Shown here: positions 23,831 through 33,297 of the stretch, piece after piece
Layout: each line of letters begins with the position of its first letter
Numbering within the stretch: position 1 is the stretch's first letter
Source of the DNA: MGBC108787 sp964591225
GTDB taxonomy: Bacteria; Bacillota_I; Bacilli_A; RF39; UBA660
DNA length: 37,647 nucleotides
Direction of reading: 5' to 3'
NCBI GenBank assembly: GCA_964591225.1
Contig: CAZQAO010000003.1
Coordinates: 1 to 37,647 of the forward strand
The notes under the pieces: model-generated
The model's database searches: none
What the model saw: only the letters and a program-made list of their open reading frames with translations
Told to the model about the DNA's origin: nothing
Made by a program: the position numbers and the translations under genes

Positions 23831-25084
23831 TTACCTAGACTTAATTTTAGCTAAACGTTTCCCTAAATCAATATCGTAATCTAAATCTTCATTGATAATT
23901 GGTCTTATTTGCCAAAAAAGTTTATTGATCTCATCTAAGCGATAAACTTTATCCGGAGCATTTTTAATATCTTCTAAATATAAATCTAGGTACGAAATAG
24001 CATTTGCTATAACTTCATTATCACTATGAGCCATTATTTTATCAAAAAATGCATAATATTCTGCAATAGTATTAGGATAAGCAAAAATAACTACTTGATA
24101 TAAATTTTTTAAACAAGTTTTAATTTCTTTTTCTTCGATGCCGAGTCTTACTAAATCAGCACTTAAACTAATCATTTCGTCATAAGTTAAAGGATAAATT
24201 ACTCTTTGTAAATCAATATCATATATCGATTGAATTTTATGATACAACTTTTTATAATCCCGAGGAGCTAATTTTTCTAAATTTAAAGAAGCACTTTTTG
24301 GTTCCATACTCAAATATTCGGTTTCTTTTTGTTTGCGTTTTTCTAATTGATTTTGTAATAAATATTCGATCTTCTCTCGTAAGACCGCATTAATTTTCAA
24401 AGCTTGAAAAGCCTTCATAACAAATTTAATATCTTTTTCCGTATAATTATCATTGGCAAAATAATGACTTTCTAAAGATGAATAAATAATAGCTTGGGGA
24501 TGAATAGTTTTTAAATTATTTAAATATTCTGCTACTTGTTTTTGGAATTGTTGTTGCTCATAAGTTAAATTCTCAGGATTTTCTTGTAAAACTTCATTTA
24601 AATCTTTACTAAATAAAAATTTATTATATTCTTCCTTATTCATTCCCGCAATTTGAAATGGTTTTAAATCCTTAGCATTTAAAAAGACTGAATCATCGTT
24701 ATTAATAATTCTAATATTTCTTTGTAAAAAAACATAAATAATATTTAAGTCATCGCGAGTAGGTAATTTACTTTGCAATAATAACCGAGATAAAGCCGCA
24801 AAGTTATCAAAAATACCTAAATACTCTTGATTATCATCAATAATATAATCTAAATATGCTAAGACATGATAAAGATCTTGACCATATTTCATAAAATCAC
24901 TTTGCGCATAATTTTCTTGAATTTCCTTATAAATATCTTCTTTTCTAAGATTAGGACCTAATTCCCCCATTTTTTTGGTTAAGATACGGCGACAATCCTT
25001 TCCGTATTGCAGCGCCCATTTAGTAACTTCTTCTTTGAGAAAATCGGCTAACTTTTGGATACTTTTCATTTTTTCTGTTTCCAT
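23831..25084 (-). CDS. Conserved-looking soluble protein of unknown function
   Basis: 417 aa, no signal peptide, no membrane helix and no motif I recognise. The sequence is rich in Leu, Asn, Lys and Glu, and reads as a mostly alpha-helical, cytoplasmic protein with repeated helix pairs; the part around 255-275 (LEKRKQKETEYLSMEPKSAS) looks like an exposed linker. It starts at ATG 25084 behind AAAGGAGT with a 6-base spacer. A perfect consensus sigma-A promoter and a strong terminator make it a single-gene unit, which suggests steady, high expression. Its neighbours (two-component operon upstream, heat-shock operon downstream) do not suggest a role. Confidence 0.8.
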   Translation of the reverse strand: METEKMKSIQKLADFLKEEVTKWALQYGKDCRRILTKKMGELGPNLRKEDIYKEIQENYAQSDFMKYGQDLYHVLAYLDYIIDDNQEYLGIFDNFAALSRLLLQSKLPTRDDLNIIYVFLQRNIRIINNDDSVFLNAKDLKPFQIAGMNKEEYNKFLFSKDLNEVLQENPENLTYEQQQFQKQVAEYLNNLKTIHPQAIIYSSLESHYFANDNYTEKDIKFVMKAFQALKINAVLREKIEYLLQNQLEKRKQKETEYLSMEPKSASLNLEKLAPRDYKKLYHKIQSIYDIDLQRVIYPLTYDEMISLSADLVRLGIEEKEIKTCLKNLYQVVIFAYPNTIAEYYAFFDKIMAHSDNEVIANAISYLDLYLEDIKNAPDKVYRLDEINKLFWQIRPIINEDLDYDIDLGKRLAKIKSR

Positions 25085-25113
25085 AAAATACTCCTTTGTT
25101 AATAGCGAGAGTT

Positions 25114-25142
25114 ATTATATGAATTATAGTTTTGTTTGTCAA
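25114..25142 (-). promoter_or_regulatory. Consensus sigma-A promoter of the 417-residue protein gene
   Basis: TTGACA (25137-25142), 17-base spacer, TATAAT (25114-25119): both hexamers match the consensus perfectly. It starts 4 bases after the histidine kinase stop codon. Confidence 0.9.
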
Positions 25143-25145
25143 ATA

Positions 25146-26357
25146 TTAAAAATAGTATTTAATGGTAAAAGTAGTGCCATTATTATTAGAGCTTACCTGA
25201 ACACTACCATTATCTTTTTCAATAATAGTTTTCGCAAGAGCTAGTCCAATACCCGCATTTTCTTCACTACTATTTGTTCCTTGATAAAATCGTTCAAATA
25301 TGTGCGGCAAGTCAGTATCCGAAATACCCCCAGCTTCATCCTCTATTTTAATTAAAGTATAAACTTGATTTTGAGAGTAAGATATTTTAATAGATTTATG
25401 AGTAATAGAATGTTCAATACAGTTTTTTAAAATATTCGTTAAGGCTTCAATTTGCCATTTAGCATCCACTACTAATGTTACTTTTTCTTGATTCATTACT
25501 TGAATAGATATATTTTTTAAATCACATAAAGCCGAAACATTTTTTAAGGTTTCATTAATAATTTTTGTAACTAGCACTTTCTTTCTAATAAAATCAATTG
25601 TATTAGCATCAAATTTAGAAAGTTTTAATAGGGATTGAACTAAAAAATTCATCTGCATAACTTCCCGTTTAATATCGTGTAAAAAATCAATTTGCACTTC
25701 TCTAGTCATTTCTTCATCATCAATTAAATCATCTAACATAATTAAAATACTTGTTAAAGGTGTTTTTAACTGATGAGAGATATCTTCCAATGAACTTTTT
25801 AAATTTAATTTATCTTGATTAGAATTTAAGGCAGCTTCTTTTAACATAACCGTCGTCTTATAAATTTCATTTTTTAATATCGATAATTCATCTTCATCCA
25901 GGGTATTTATTTTTAATTCATAATTTTGATGATTAATTTCTTCAATATATTTAGTAATATCTTTAATATCTCGTTCTTTTTGACAATTATATTTTAAAAA
26001 TAACCAAAAGACTATTAAGATACTAACTAGTAAAAAACTAATATTAATAACTAAAAAAGAATGATATAGTTTTTGATTTTTTAAAACTATTGCTTCTTTT
26101 TCTAAATCAATACCATATTTAGAAAAAAAGGTATTATCTGGTAAATACTCGCTATTAATAATTTGTAAAATTTCGTTGTCACTAATACGGGGATAATGCT
26201 TTTTTATAGTACTAATAATACTTGCAATCGTATTATTAAAATTAATAGTGTACTTATGATATTCATATATATTTAACCCTAAGAAGATAAGACTTAATAT
26301 TAAAGTTACCAACCACGTCGTTAAGATATATTTTTTAAACTTAATCTTATTTTTCAT
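25146..26357 (-). CDS. Sensor histidine kinase of the ABC-linked two-component system
   Basis: 403 aa. Two membrane helices (about 10-30 and 100-122) enclose an extracellular loop of about 70 residues. The phosphoacceptor is about H195 in the H box (SLEDISHQLKTPLTSILIML). The ATPase part shows the N box (LTNILKNCIEHS), G1 (EDEAGGISDTDLP), F box (IFERFYQG) and G2 (GIGLALAKTI). The loop is longer than in BceS-type kinases (about 25 residues or less), so it may sense a ligand directly. ATG 26355-26357 is preferred over the TTG just before it. It overlaps the response regulator by 11 bases, so the two are coupled. Confidence 0.92.
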   Translation of the reverse strand: MKNKIKFKKYILTTWLVTLILSLIFLGLNIYEYHKYTINFNNTIASIISTIKKHYPRISDNEILQIINSEYLPDNTFFSKYGIDLEKEAIVLKNQKLYHSFLVINISFLLVSILIVFWLFLKYNCQKERDIKDITKYIEEINHQNYELKINTLDEDELSILKNEIYKTTVMLKEAALNSNQDKLNLKSSLEDISHQLKTPLTSILIMLDDLIDDEEMTREVQIDFLHDIKREVMQMNFLVQSLLKLSKFDANTIDFIRKKVLVTKIINETLKNVSALCDLKNISIQVMNQEKVTLVVDAKWQIEALTNILKNCIEHSITHKSIKISYSQNQVYTLIKIEDEAGGISDTDLPHIFERFYQGTNSSEENAGIGLALAKTIIEKDNGSVQVSSNNNGTTFTIKYYF

Positions 26358-26997
26358 CAATCCGATACCCTATTCCTTTAATTGTGGTAATAATATCCGT
26401 TCCTAGCTTTGCCCTAATCCGTTTTAAATAAACTGTAATCGTATGATCATCGACATCATTGCCCGTCCATTCATAAATATAAGCTAATAGTGTATGGCGA
26501 GTAACAACTTTATTCCGATTTAAAAATAATAATTGTAATAATTTTAATTCTAAAGTAGTTAAAGAAATAACTTCATTTTGTTTATAGACTATTAATTTAT
26601 CCATATCAAAGGTAATATCTTGAATAGTAATTTGATTATTTTTATGGCGATTTAAGATTTTATTGATCCGAGCCATTAATTCTTTGGTACTAAAGGGTTT
26701 GGTTAAATAATCTTCGGCTCCTTCATTTAAGCAAGCGACAATTTTATCTTCATTATCATTAGCAGTTAGAAATATAGTCGGAATTAATAATGATTTTAAT
26801 TTTTCTTGATAAAACTTAAAGCCATCCCCATCCGGTAACGTAATATCTAATATTATTAAATCGACAGCATTACTTTTTAAAAACGTAAGAGCAGCATTTA
26901 AAGTCGTCTTATAAATAACATGATAATTATTTTTTTCTAAAGAATAAACTAATCCTTTAATAATAGTCATATTATCTTCAATTAGTAAAATAGGCAT
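26347..26997 (-). CDS. OmpR/PhoB-family response regulator
   Basis: 216 aa. The receiver domain has the acidic pocket E7-D8, the phosphoacceptor D51 (LIILDITLPDGDGF), the conserved Thr in IFLTANDN and Lys in LTKPF. The C-terminal winged helix (about 125-216) ends TVYLKRIRAKLGTDIITTIK followed by GIGYRI, as in OmpR/PhoB proteins. GTG 27006 is in frame, but GAGGTG with a 6-base spacer selects ATG 26995-26997. It lies 45 bases downstream of the permease and probably regulates the transporter operon; its binding site is not evident. Confidence 0.93.
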   Translation of the reverse strand: MPILLIEDNMTIIKGLVYSLEKNNYHVIYKTTLNAALTFLKSNAVDLIILDITLPDGDGFKFYQEKLKSLLIPTIFLTANDNEDKIVACLNEGAEDYLTKPFSTKELMARINKILNRHKNNQITIQDITFDMDKLIVYKQNEVISLTTLELKLLQLLFLNRNKVVTRHTLLAYIYEWTGNDVDDHTITVYLKRIRAKLGTDIITTIKGIGYRIDEK

Positions 26998-27042
26998 ATT
27001 ATTCACCTCTACCTTATTATAAAAAAGGATAAAGACAAAAGT

Positions 27043-29727
27043 CTATATATTTTCATTCCGGATAGTTTCAATAGTATTTTGTTTATTAATCTTACTCATG
27101 GAATATTTCATAATGACAGAGATTAGTAAAAAGACAGCGATTATGGTAATTAAAACTGGTCCTAGTGGAAAGTGATATGGTAAACCTTCATTTCTTCCTA
27201 AGAAACTATAGATAAGTATCGATAAAACTATCCCAATTGGTATTCCAAATAATAATGATTTTAAACCCATAAATAAACTTTCTAACCGAATCATCCTGGT
27301 AAACTCTTTTTTAGTCATACCGACACTTTTAAGCATCGCAAATTCTGGTTTTCTAAGTTCCATATTAGTAGTAATAGTATTAAAGATATTCGTAATCCCA
27401 ATTAAAGTAATTACGATAATAAAACCATACAAGAAGATACCAACTAGAGTTATTAGATTTTCCCTTGCTTTTACATTTTCTTCTGTGTTATTCAAGCTAT
27501 ATTCTTCATCTTCTGTTAAATAGTTATCTATATCATCTTGAAGTTTAGTGGCATTGTTTGAATCAAATAATATTTTCAATGAATTAGTTTTTGCAATGCT
27601 ATCAAATAATTCATCACTTACAAATAACTGCTTAACATTATCACTTTTTTTTAGACCAAAAGGTTGCGTATATGCTACATCACATATTTCAAAGGTATAA
27701 TCATTACCAGAGTCAAGCTTACCACTTATTTTATCACCTTTTTTATAATCAAGTACCCTTAAAGTTTTTCTTTCATTTTTTTCAGTTTTCTCAGTTCTAT
27801 ATTGAGGTAAATTTTCAAAGTAATCATATAATATAGCTTTATCTTTTACCTCATCATAATTTAATCCTAGTGAACTTATATATTTTTTATATTGCTCTTT
27901 TCCTAAAGCATAAACCGTGAGCATATCTTTAACTGTATCATCTTCTTCAAAATGCATACCAGTCCATTCAAGATATTCTGGGTTATATTTTACATTTTCA
28001 AACATAAATGTTGTCTTCCTTAACACTACAAAATCTTCAATATTATCTAATTTTGTTGTACCTAAATATGTTTCAAAGTTTTTGTCTGAAATATCTGAGG
28101 TTGTAAGGGATAAATTATAGTCGGTTAAGTTTATCTCAGTTTCAACTGATTTCAACATAATATTCATAAAAGATGCTAGAGCTATAAACGCAGATACAGA
28201 AATTACTATAGAAATTACTATAGTTTTATATCTTTTTTTATTTCTCTTTAAGTTTTTATATGATATTTCTCCACCTATACCAAATACTTTTTTAATTATT
28301 TTTGGCGATTTTAGTTTTTTAGTATTTATTTTAATATCTGCACTATTTCTAATAGAATCAATTGGAGATACTTTAGATGCTCTTTTTGCACTTCTAAATG
28401 CTGAAAAGTACATAGTAATAATACCAAGTATTACAACGATAATTACTGAAACAAATGAAAATACAAATTTTAATTCTAACTGACCTTGTGAGATGTTTTT
28501 AAAATATACATTACAAACAAGAATAAGAATATATGTTGCTAAAAAGCCACAAAGTATTCCAAGTGGTATACCAATTAAACCTAAAATAGTTGCTTCAAAA
28601 AATATGTTTTTCCTAATTTGCTTTTTAGTTGCCCCAACACTCCTAAGCATACCATATTGCTTAGTTTTTTCTGTAATAGATATATCAAAGCTGTTCTTAA
28701 TACAAAATACGGAAGTTATTACAATTATTACAATAACTAAGCATGCTACTACTCCAAGGCCTACTAAACTGCTATTCGCAATTGGGTTAGTTTCAAGATC
28801 AATTAGGTAATCATTTATATTGATTTGGTATTTTTGTTTTTGAGTTTCAACTGTATATTTTTCAAAAGTTTCAGCACTCGTATCAGTACCTTTTTTTATC
28901 TTTTCAAATATATCTGGATCTACTCCTAAAATATTTGCTGTTAGTCTATATGCATTCTTAGTTCCATCTTTTGTATATCTTGTATATATATCATAATATT
29001 CTGCTTTTTCTTCCTCATTTAAGTAAGTAATAAAGGTATATCCGGGTGCTATATAACTTTCAATGTTTGTTGCAGGTCTTTCAATTATTCCAACTATTTT
29101 ATATGTTTTAGAAGTTGTATCTATTATTTGTTCTCCATTATCAAAAGTAACTGTCCTTATTTCTCCAGTAATAGGATCAATTATGTCACTAGATTCCCCA
29201 CTGACTTGAAAAGGATTACTTTGTTTTAGTTTAACACCATCACTTCCAATTCTTGTTCCTATATTAAGAGTAATAGTTTCTCCTATTTTTAGTTCAAGTC
29301 TTCCATTAGTTTTTAAGTGAGTAGGAATTACTATTTCTTCACTATTTTCTGGAAGTCTTCCACTTACAAGTTTTACTGATAGATTTTCTAACGAATCTTT
29401 ACTAAATGCTTTTACATATGCATAAGGCTTATATTCATTTTTTGATGCTATTTTTGCATATCCTATATTTTTAGTTATATTAACATTTTCGATTTTTTTG
29501 TTATTTTTAAATACAGAAAGGTCAGATGCTGGTACATCATAATATGCTACATGAAAATTTCCGTTTTCGGTAGTTTCAAAGTTTATTAGTGTTTGAATAC
29601 CACTAACATAAATACAAGCCACAGCAGTAATTAGTGCAACCGACAAAGTAATTCCGATAATAGTAACGATGGTTCTTTTCTTATTTAGTTTTAAATTCTT
29701 AATTGTTAACTTACTTAATAGATGCAT
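27043..29727 (-). CDS. ABC transporter permease with two FtsX domains
   Basis: 894 aa. Topology is helix (about 15-38), large extracellular domain (about 39-320), three helices (about 322-440), then a second set: helix (about 502-525), extracellular domain (about 530-745) and three helices (about 755-875). Each half ends in an FtsX signature (EKTKQYGMLRSVGATKKQIR; MELRKPEFAMLKSVGMTKKE). Such permeases export peptides or lipids, remove antimicrobials from the envelope, or act as mechanotransmitters; the substrate cannot be told. It starts at ATG 29727 behind AGGAGG, which overlaps the end of the ATPase gene. The interior (about 27430-29600) is about four times poorer in CpG than the operon around it, which hints at a mosaic origin. 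Confidence 0.92.
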   Translation of the reverse strand: MHLLSKLTIKNLKLNKKRTIVTIIGITLSVALITAVACIYVSGIQTLINFETTENGNFHVAYYDVPASDLSVFKNNKKIENVNITKNIGYAKIASKNEYKPYAYVKAFSKDSLENLSVKLVSGRLPENSEEIVIPTHLKTNGRLELKIGETITLNIGTRIGSDGVKLKQSNPFQVSGESSDIIDPITGEIRTVTFDNGEQIIDTTSKTYKIVGIIERPATNIESYIAPGYTFITYLNEEEKAEYYDIYTRYTKDGTKNAYRLTANILGVDPDIFEKIKKGTDTSAETFEKYTVETQKQKYQININDYLIDLETNPIANSSLVGLGVVACLVIVIIVITSVFCIKNSFDISITEKTKQYGMLRSVGATKKQIRKNIFFEATILGLIGIPLGILCGFLATYILILVCNVYFKNISQGQLELKFVFSFVSVIIVVILGIITMYFSAFRSAKRASKVSPIDSIRNSADIKINTKKLKSPKIIKKVFGIGGEISYKNLKRNKKRYKTIVISIVISVSAFIALASFMNIMLKSVETEINLTDYNLSLTTSDISDKNFETYLGTTKLDNIEDFVVLRKTTFMFENVKYNPEYLEWTGMHFEEDDTVKDMLTVYALGKEQYKKYISSLGLNYDEVKDKAILYDYFENLPQYRTEKTEKNERKTLRVLDYKKGDKISGKLDSGNDYTFEICDVAYTQPFGLKKSDNVKQLFVSDELFDSIAKTNSLKILFDSNNATKLQDDIDNYLTEDEEYSLNNTEENVKARENLITLVGIFLYGFIIVITLIGITNIFNTITTNMELRKPEFAMLKSVGMTKKEFTRMIRLESLFMGLKSLLFGIPIGIVLSILIYSFLGRNEGLPYHFPLGPVLITIIAVFLLISVIMKYSMSKINKQNTIETIRNENI

Positions 29728-29739
29728 AAAGTGATCCTC

Positions 29740-30402
29740 CTAAACAATTTTTCCATCTTCTAATTTAATAATGCGATCCGCTTCTTTAGCAATTTCCATG
29801 TTATGAGTAATCATAATAATAGTTTGTTTTAATTCTTTATTAGATTTTTTTAAAAGAGCCACTATTTCATCACTCGATTTAGAATCTAAGTTACCAGTTG
29901 GTTCATCAGCTAAAATGATAGTTGGATTCGTAATTAAGGCTCTTCCAATACTCGTTTTTTGTTGTTGTCCTCCCGATAATTCATTAGGTAAGTGATGGCG
30001 TCGATTAGTTAAACCTAATAGTTTTAACATCTCATCTAACTTTTCTTGAGAAACTTCCCGATTATCTAAAGCTAGGGGTAAAGTAATATTTTCTTCGACA
30101 TTTAAAATAGGAATTAAATTATAAAATTGATAAATTAATCCTACTTGGCGTCTTCTAAAGATAGCTAATTTATCATCATCAAAACTAAAGATATCGGTGC
30201 CATCAATATAAACTTTGCCACTCGTCGGCCGATCAACTCCCCCAATTAAATGTAATAATGTCGATTTACCACTGCCACTAGCTCCGACAATGGTCACAAA
30301 CTCTCCTTTGGAAACGGAAAAAGAAACATTATCCAAAGCTACTACTTTCGTCGTATTTTTACCATAAATTTTCGTTAAATTCTCGACTCTAAGTATTTCC
30401 AT
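29740..30402 (-). CDS. ABC transporter ATP-binding protein (MacB/LolD type)
   Basis: 220 aa ATPase that drives the FtsX permease. Walker A GASGSGKST (residues 40-48), Q loop (YQFYNLIPILNVEENITLPL), signature LSGGQQQ (near 142), Walker B IILADEPTGNLDSKS and the switch His in MITHNMEIAKEADRI are all intact. The VEENITLPL segment after the Q loop is typical of the MacB/LolD/BceA group. It starts at ATG 30402 behind AGGAGA, with a TATAAT at 30430-30435, and is the first gene of the operon ATPase-permease-regulator-kinase. The valS terminator lies upstream. Confidence 0.95.
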   Translation of the reverse strand: MEILRVENLTKIYGKNTTKVVALDNVSFSVSKGEFVTIVGASGSGKSTLLHLIGGVDRPTSGKVYIDGTDIFSFDDDKLAIFRRRQVGLIYQFYNLIPILNVEENITLPLALDNREVSQEKLDEMLKLLGLTNRRHHLPNELSGGQQQKTSIGRALITNPTIILADEPTGNLDSKSSDEIVALLKKSNKELKQTIIMITHNMEIAKEADRIIKLEDGKIV

Positions 30403-30429
30403 AAAGCGTATCTCCTCTTTTCTAACTAC

Positions 30430-30435
30430 ATTATA
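30430..30435 (-). promoter_or_regulatory. Putative -10 of the ABC/two-component operon
   Basis: TATAAT on the minus strand 27 bases before the ATPase ATG. No convincing -35; regulated promoters driven by response regulators often lack one. Confidence 0.45.
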
Positions 30436-30462
30436 TAATATTTAAAGTTACTAGTAGGTTAC

Positions 30463-30490
30463 AAAAAAGAAAAAAGGAAAAATTTCCTTT
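30463..30490 (-). terminator. Terminator of valS
   Basis: AAAGGAAA / TTTCCTTT (30473-30480, 30483-30490) form a short hairpin overlapping the valS stop codon. On the minus strand a T-rich tract (TTT, C, then six T) follows. Confidence 0.7.
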
Positions 30491-33020
30491 AATCATCCAT
30501 TAAGGCTAATTTTTCCTCTTCTAATCGCAAACGTTCTTTTTCTTCCTCTACTAAATGTTGAGGTGCTTTGGTAACATAATTTTCGTTTGCTAATAAAGCT
30601 TTTCTTCTTGCAATACTGGCTACTAACCGAGCTTTTTCTTTTTTAATTAATTCTTGTTCTTCTAAAGTTACTACTTTTTCATAATAAATACTGGCTTCAT
30701 ATAACTTACTTTTTACTTTGTAGGCGGTAATATCAAGATCTTCAGTAGTTATTTTATCTGATATTTTTAATAATTTAATAATTAAATCATTATTTTCGGT
30801 AGAAGACAATTTAACTTTAAAATCTTTATCAATTTTATTTTCCGCCCGGATATGTAAAAATTCTTTAACAAATTCAAATAAATCATCTATTTCTTTTTCC
30901 GTTTCTTTATATACCTTAGTTTTATCATATAAAGGATAAGAGCTAATCATAATATTTTCTTCATGAAAAGGTACTAAACGATAGATTTCATCAGTTACAA
31001 AAGGCATAAAAGGATGAAGCATTTTTAAAATAGCTGATAAAGTATAAACAAGAGTACTTTGGGTTTTTACATCTTTAATACTAAACTTCGCCATTTCAAT
31101 ATACTTATCACAAAAATCATTCCAAATAAATTCATATAAAGTGGCTCCCACATTATTAAATTCATATTTTTCCATATATTTAGTAACTAATTTAATTGTT
31201 TGATTTAATTTAGTTAAAATCCATTGATCTTCCTTTTTTAAATTTCCAAATTGATAATCAGAATCTTTTAAATCTTGAACATTCATTAAAACAAACCGAG
31301 AAGCATTCCATAGTTTATTAATAAAATTCCAAGTAGATTTTATTTTTTCTTCATCAAACCGAATATCGGTCCCATTACTAGCGGAAGTAGCTAAGTAGTA
31401 ACGTAAGGAATCCGCTCCATATGTTTCGACCATATCCATAGGATCAATGCCATTACCTAGAGATTTCGAAAATTTCCGTCCTTGTTTATCCCGAATTAAA
31501 CCATGAATTAAACAATCTTTAAATGGTCTTTTCCCGGTAAACTCTAAAGCTTGAAAAGTCATTCGATTAACCCAAAACGGAATAATATCATAACCAGTTA
31601 CTAAACAATTATTAGGATAGTATCTTTTAAAATCTTCGGTTTCCACTGGCCAACCTAACGTCGAAAAAGGCCATAAAGCACTACTAAACCAAGTATCTAA
31701 AACATCTTCATCTTGAACCCATCCCTCTTCTTTAGGAGGATTCATTCCCACATAAACTTGATCTTCTTTATACCAAGCTGGAATTTGATGTCCCCACCAT
31801 AATTGTCTAGAGATACACCAGTCATAAGTAATTTCCATCCAATGATTCATTACTTTTTCATAACGAGCTGGGATAAAATTTACTTTAGTGTCTTTATTTT
31901 TTTGATTTTTTAAAACTTGGTCAGCTAAAGGACGCATTTTGACAAACCATTGCTTTGATAAATAAGGTTCGACAACTGCATCACTTCGCTCAGAATGACC
32001 AACATTATGAACCATTGGTTCAATTTTAATTAATAAATTAGCTTCTTGTAAATCTTTTACTAACTCTTTGCGACAGACAAAACGATCCATTCCCGCATAC
32101 TTACCACATTTATCATTCATCGTCCCATTTGGTTCCATAACTACAATTTTTTCTAAATTATGTCTTAAACCAACTTCATAATCATTAGGATCATGAGCGG
32201 GAGTAATTTTCACTACCCCAGTTCCAAATTCCATATCGGCATGTAAATCAGCTACAACGGGAATTAAGCGATTAACAATTGGTAAAACAACATTTTGACC
32301 AATATATTTTTGATAACGTTTATCATGAGGATTAACGGCTACAGCGGTATCACCAAATAAAGTTTCTGGTCGCGTCGTAGCTACTTCTAAATATTCGGTT
32401 TTACTACCCTCTAAGAAATATTTTAGATGATAAAAAGCACCCTTATCTTCTTTAAAAATAACTTCTTCATTCGATAAGGCTGTCATAGCGACGGGATCCC
32501 AATTAATAATGCGTTCGCCCCGATAGATAAGACCTTTATTATATAAATCGACAAAAACTTTTCGGACTGCTAAAGATAAGCCTTCATCTAAGGTAAATCT
32601 TTCTTTACTATAATCGAGTGATAAACCTAAAACTGCCCATTGCTCATGAATATTTTGCGCATATTCTTCTTTCCATTCCCAAGCTTTTTTTAACCACTCT
32701 TCTCTTTTCATCGACCGGGGTTCAATGCCCTCTTCTTTTAACTTTTTATCTACTTTAGCTTGAGTAGCAATACCAGCATGATCCATACCGGGTAACCATA
32801 GAGCATCATAACCTTGCATTCTTTTAAAACGAATAATAATATCTTGTAAAGTAGTATCCCAGGCATGACCTAAATGAAGTTTACCTGTTACATTAGGTGG
32901 GGGAATAACAATAGCATAGGGTTTCTTAGTTTTATCACCACTACTAAAATAGCCTTTTTCTTTCCAATAAGCATATTTACCTTGTTCAACAGCTTTATGA
33001 TCATATTTTTTATCTAACAT
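30489..33020 (-). CDS. valS: Valyl-tRNA synthetase
   Basis: Class I aminoacyl-tRNA synthetase, 843 aa. HIGH motif is HLGH (residues 49-52, NVTGKLHLGHAWD); the KMSKS motif is KFSKS (GRKFSKSLGN). The CP1 editing domain includes EVATTRPETLFGDTAVAVNP and the GTGVVKITPAHDPNDYEVG segment. The anticodon-binding domain is followed by the C-terminal coiled coil typical of ValS (about 780-843). A TTG 18 bases upstream extends the frame, but GAAGGGAT fits ATG 33018-33020. Expression is controlled by the T-box leader directly upstream. A terminator follows. Confidence 0.97.
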   Translation of the reverse strand: MLDKKYDHKAVEQGKYAYWKEKGYFSSGDKTKKPYAIVIPPPNVTGKLHLGHAWDTTLQDIIIRFKRMQGYDALWLPGMDHAGIATQAKVDKKLKEEGIEPRSMKREEWLKKAWEWKEEYAQNIHEQWAVLGLSLDYSKERFTLDEGLSLAVRKVFVDLYNKGLIYRGERIINWDPVAMTALSNEEVIFKEDKGAFYHLKYFLEGSKTEYLEVATTRPETLFGDTAVAVNPHDKRYQKYIGQNVVLPIVNRLIPVVADLHADMEFGTGVVKITPAHDPNDYEVGLRHNLEKIVVMEPNGTMNDKCGKYAGMDRFVCRKELVKDLQEANLLIKIEPMVHNVGHSERSDAVVEPYLSKQWFVKMRPLADQVLKNQKNKDTKVNFIPARYEKVMNHWMEITYDWCISRQLWWGHQIPAWYKEDQVYVGMNPPKEEGWVQDEDVLDTWFSSALWPFSTLGWPVETEDFKRYYPNNCLVTGYDIIPFWVNRMTFQALEFTGKRPFKDCLIHGLIRDKQGRKFSKSLGNGIDPMDMVETYGADSLRYYLATSASNGTDIRFDEEKIKSTWNFINKLWNASRFVLMNVQDLKDSDYQFGNLKKEDQWILTKLNQTIKLVTKYMEKYEFNNVGATLYEFIWNDFCDKYIEMAKFSIKDVKTQSTLVYTLSAILKMLHPFMPFVTDEIYRLVPFHEENIMISSYPLYDKTKVYKETEKEIDDLFEFVKEFLHIRAENKIDKDFKVKLSSTENNDLIIKLLKISDKITTEDLDITAYKVKSKLYEASIYYEKVVTLEEQELIKKEKARLVASIARRKALLANENYVTKAPQHLVEEEKERLRLEEEKLALMDD

Positions 33021-33037
33021 TTTATCCCTTCTTTCCA

Positions 33038-33262
33038 ATAAAAAAACTCTTTCCTTCTTATAAAGGACGAGTTTTCCCGCGGTACCACCTTAATTCATAC
33101 CATGTATGCACTTATTTTCGATAACCGTCGAAAGCGGAAAAAACTTACTTACCATAAGTTTAATAGCTCCACTGCAACCTTCAATAAAAATTGTACTTAT
33201 TTGCACCATCCATAAGTTCTCTTTAAAGCAATTATTTATTTACTCCTCAGTTTCTTGGCCTT
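33038..33262 (-). promoter_or_regulatory. T-box riboswitch leader of valS
   Basis: The minus strand carries the T-box sequence AAGGTGGTACCGCGG (33077-33091); its UGGU would pair with the ACCA end of uncharged tRNA-Val. The terminator follows: AACTC (33069-33073) pairs with GAGTT (33045-33049), an inner TCCTT/AAGGA helix extends it, and a T run ends at 33038. In between, upstream sequences with AGAGAA and GGTGCAAAT-type segments fit stem I. A GTN specifier codon for valine is expected; I could not fix which triplet serves. When valine is scarce, uncharged tRNA should stabilise the antiterminator and allow valS transcription. Confidence 0.93.
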
Positions 33263-33268
33263 TGTATT

Positions 33269-33297
33269 ATTCTAACGTATAATTTATTCAATTGCAA
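33269..33297 (-). promoter_or_regulatory. Promoter of the valS T-box leader
   Basis: TTGCAA (33292-33297), 17-base spacer, TAGAAT (33269-33274). The -35 lies inside the last codons of the upstream repeat-protein gene. Confidence 0.65.
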
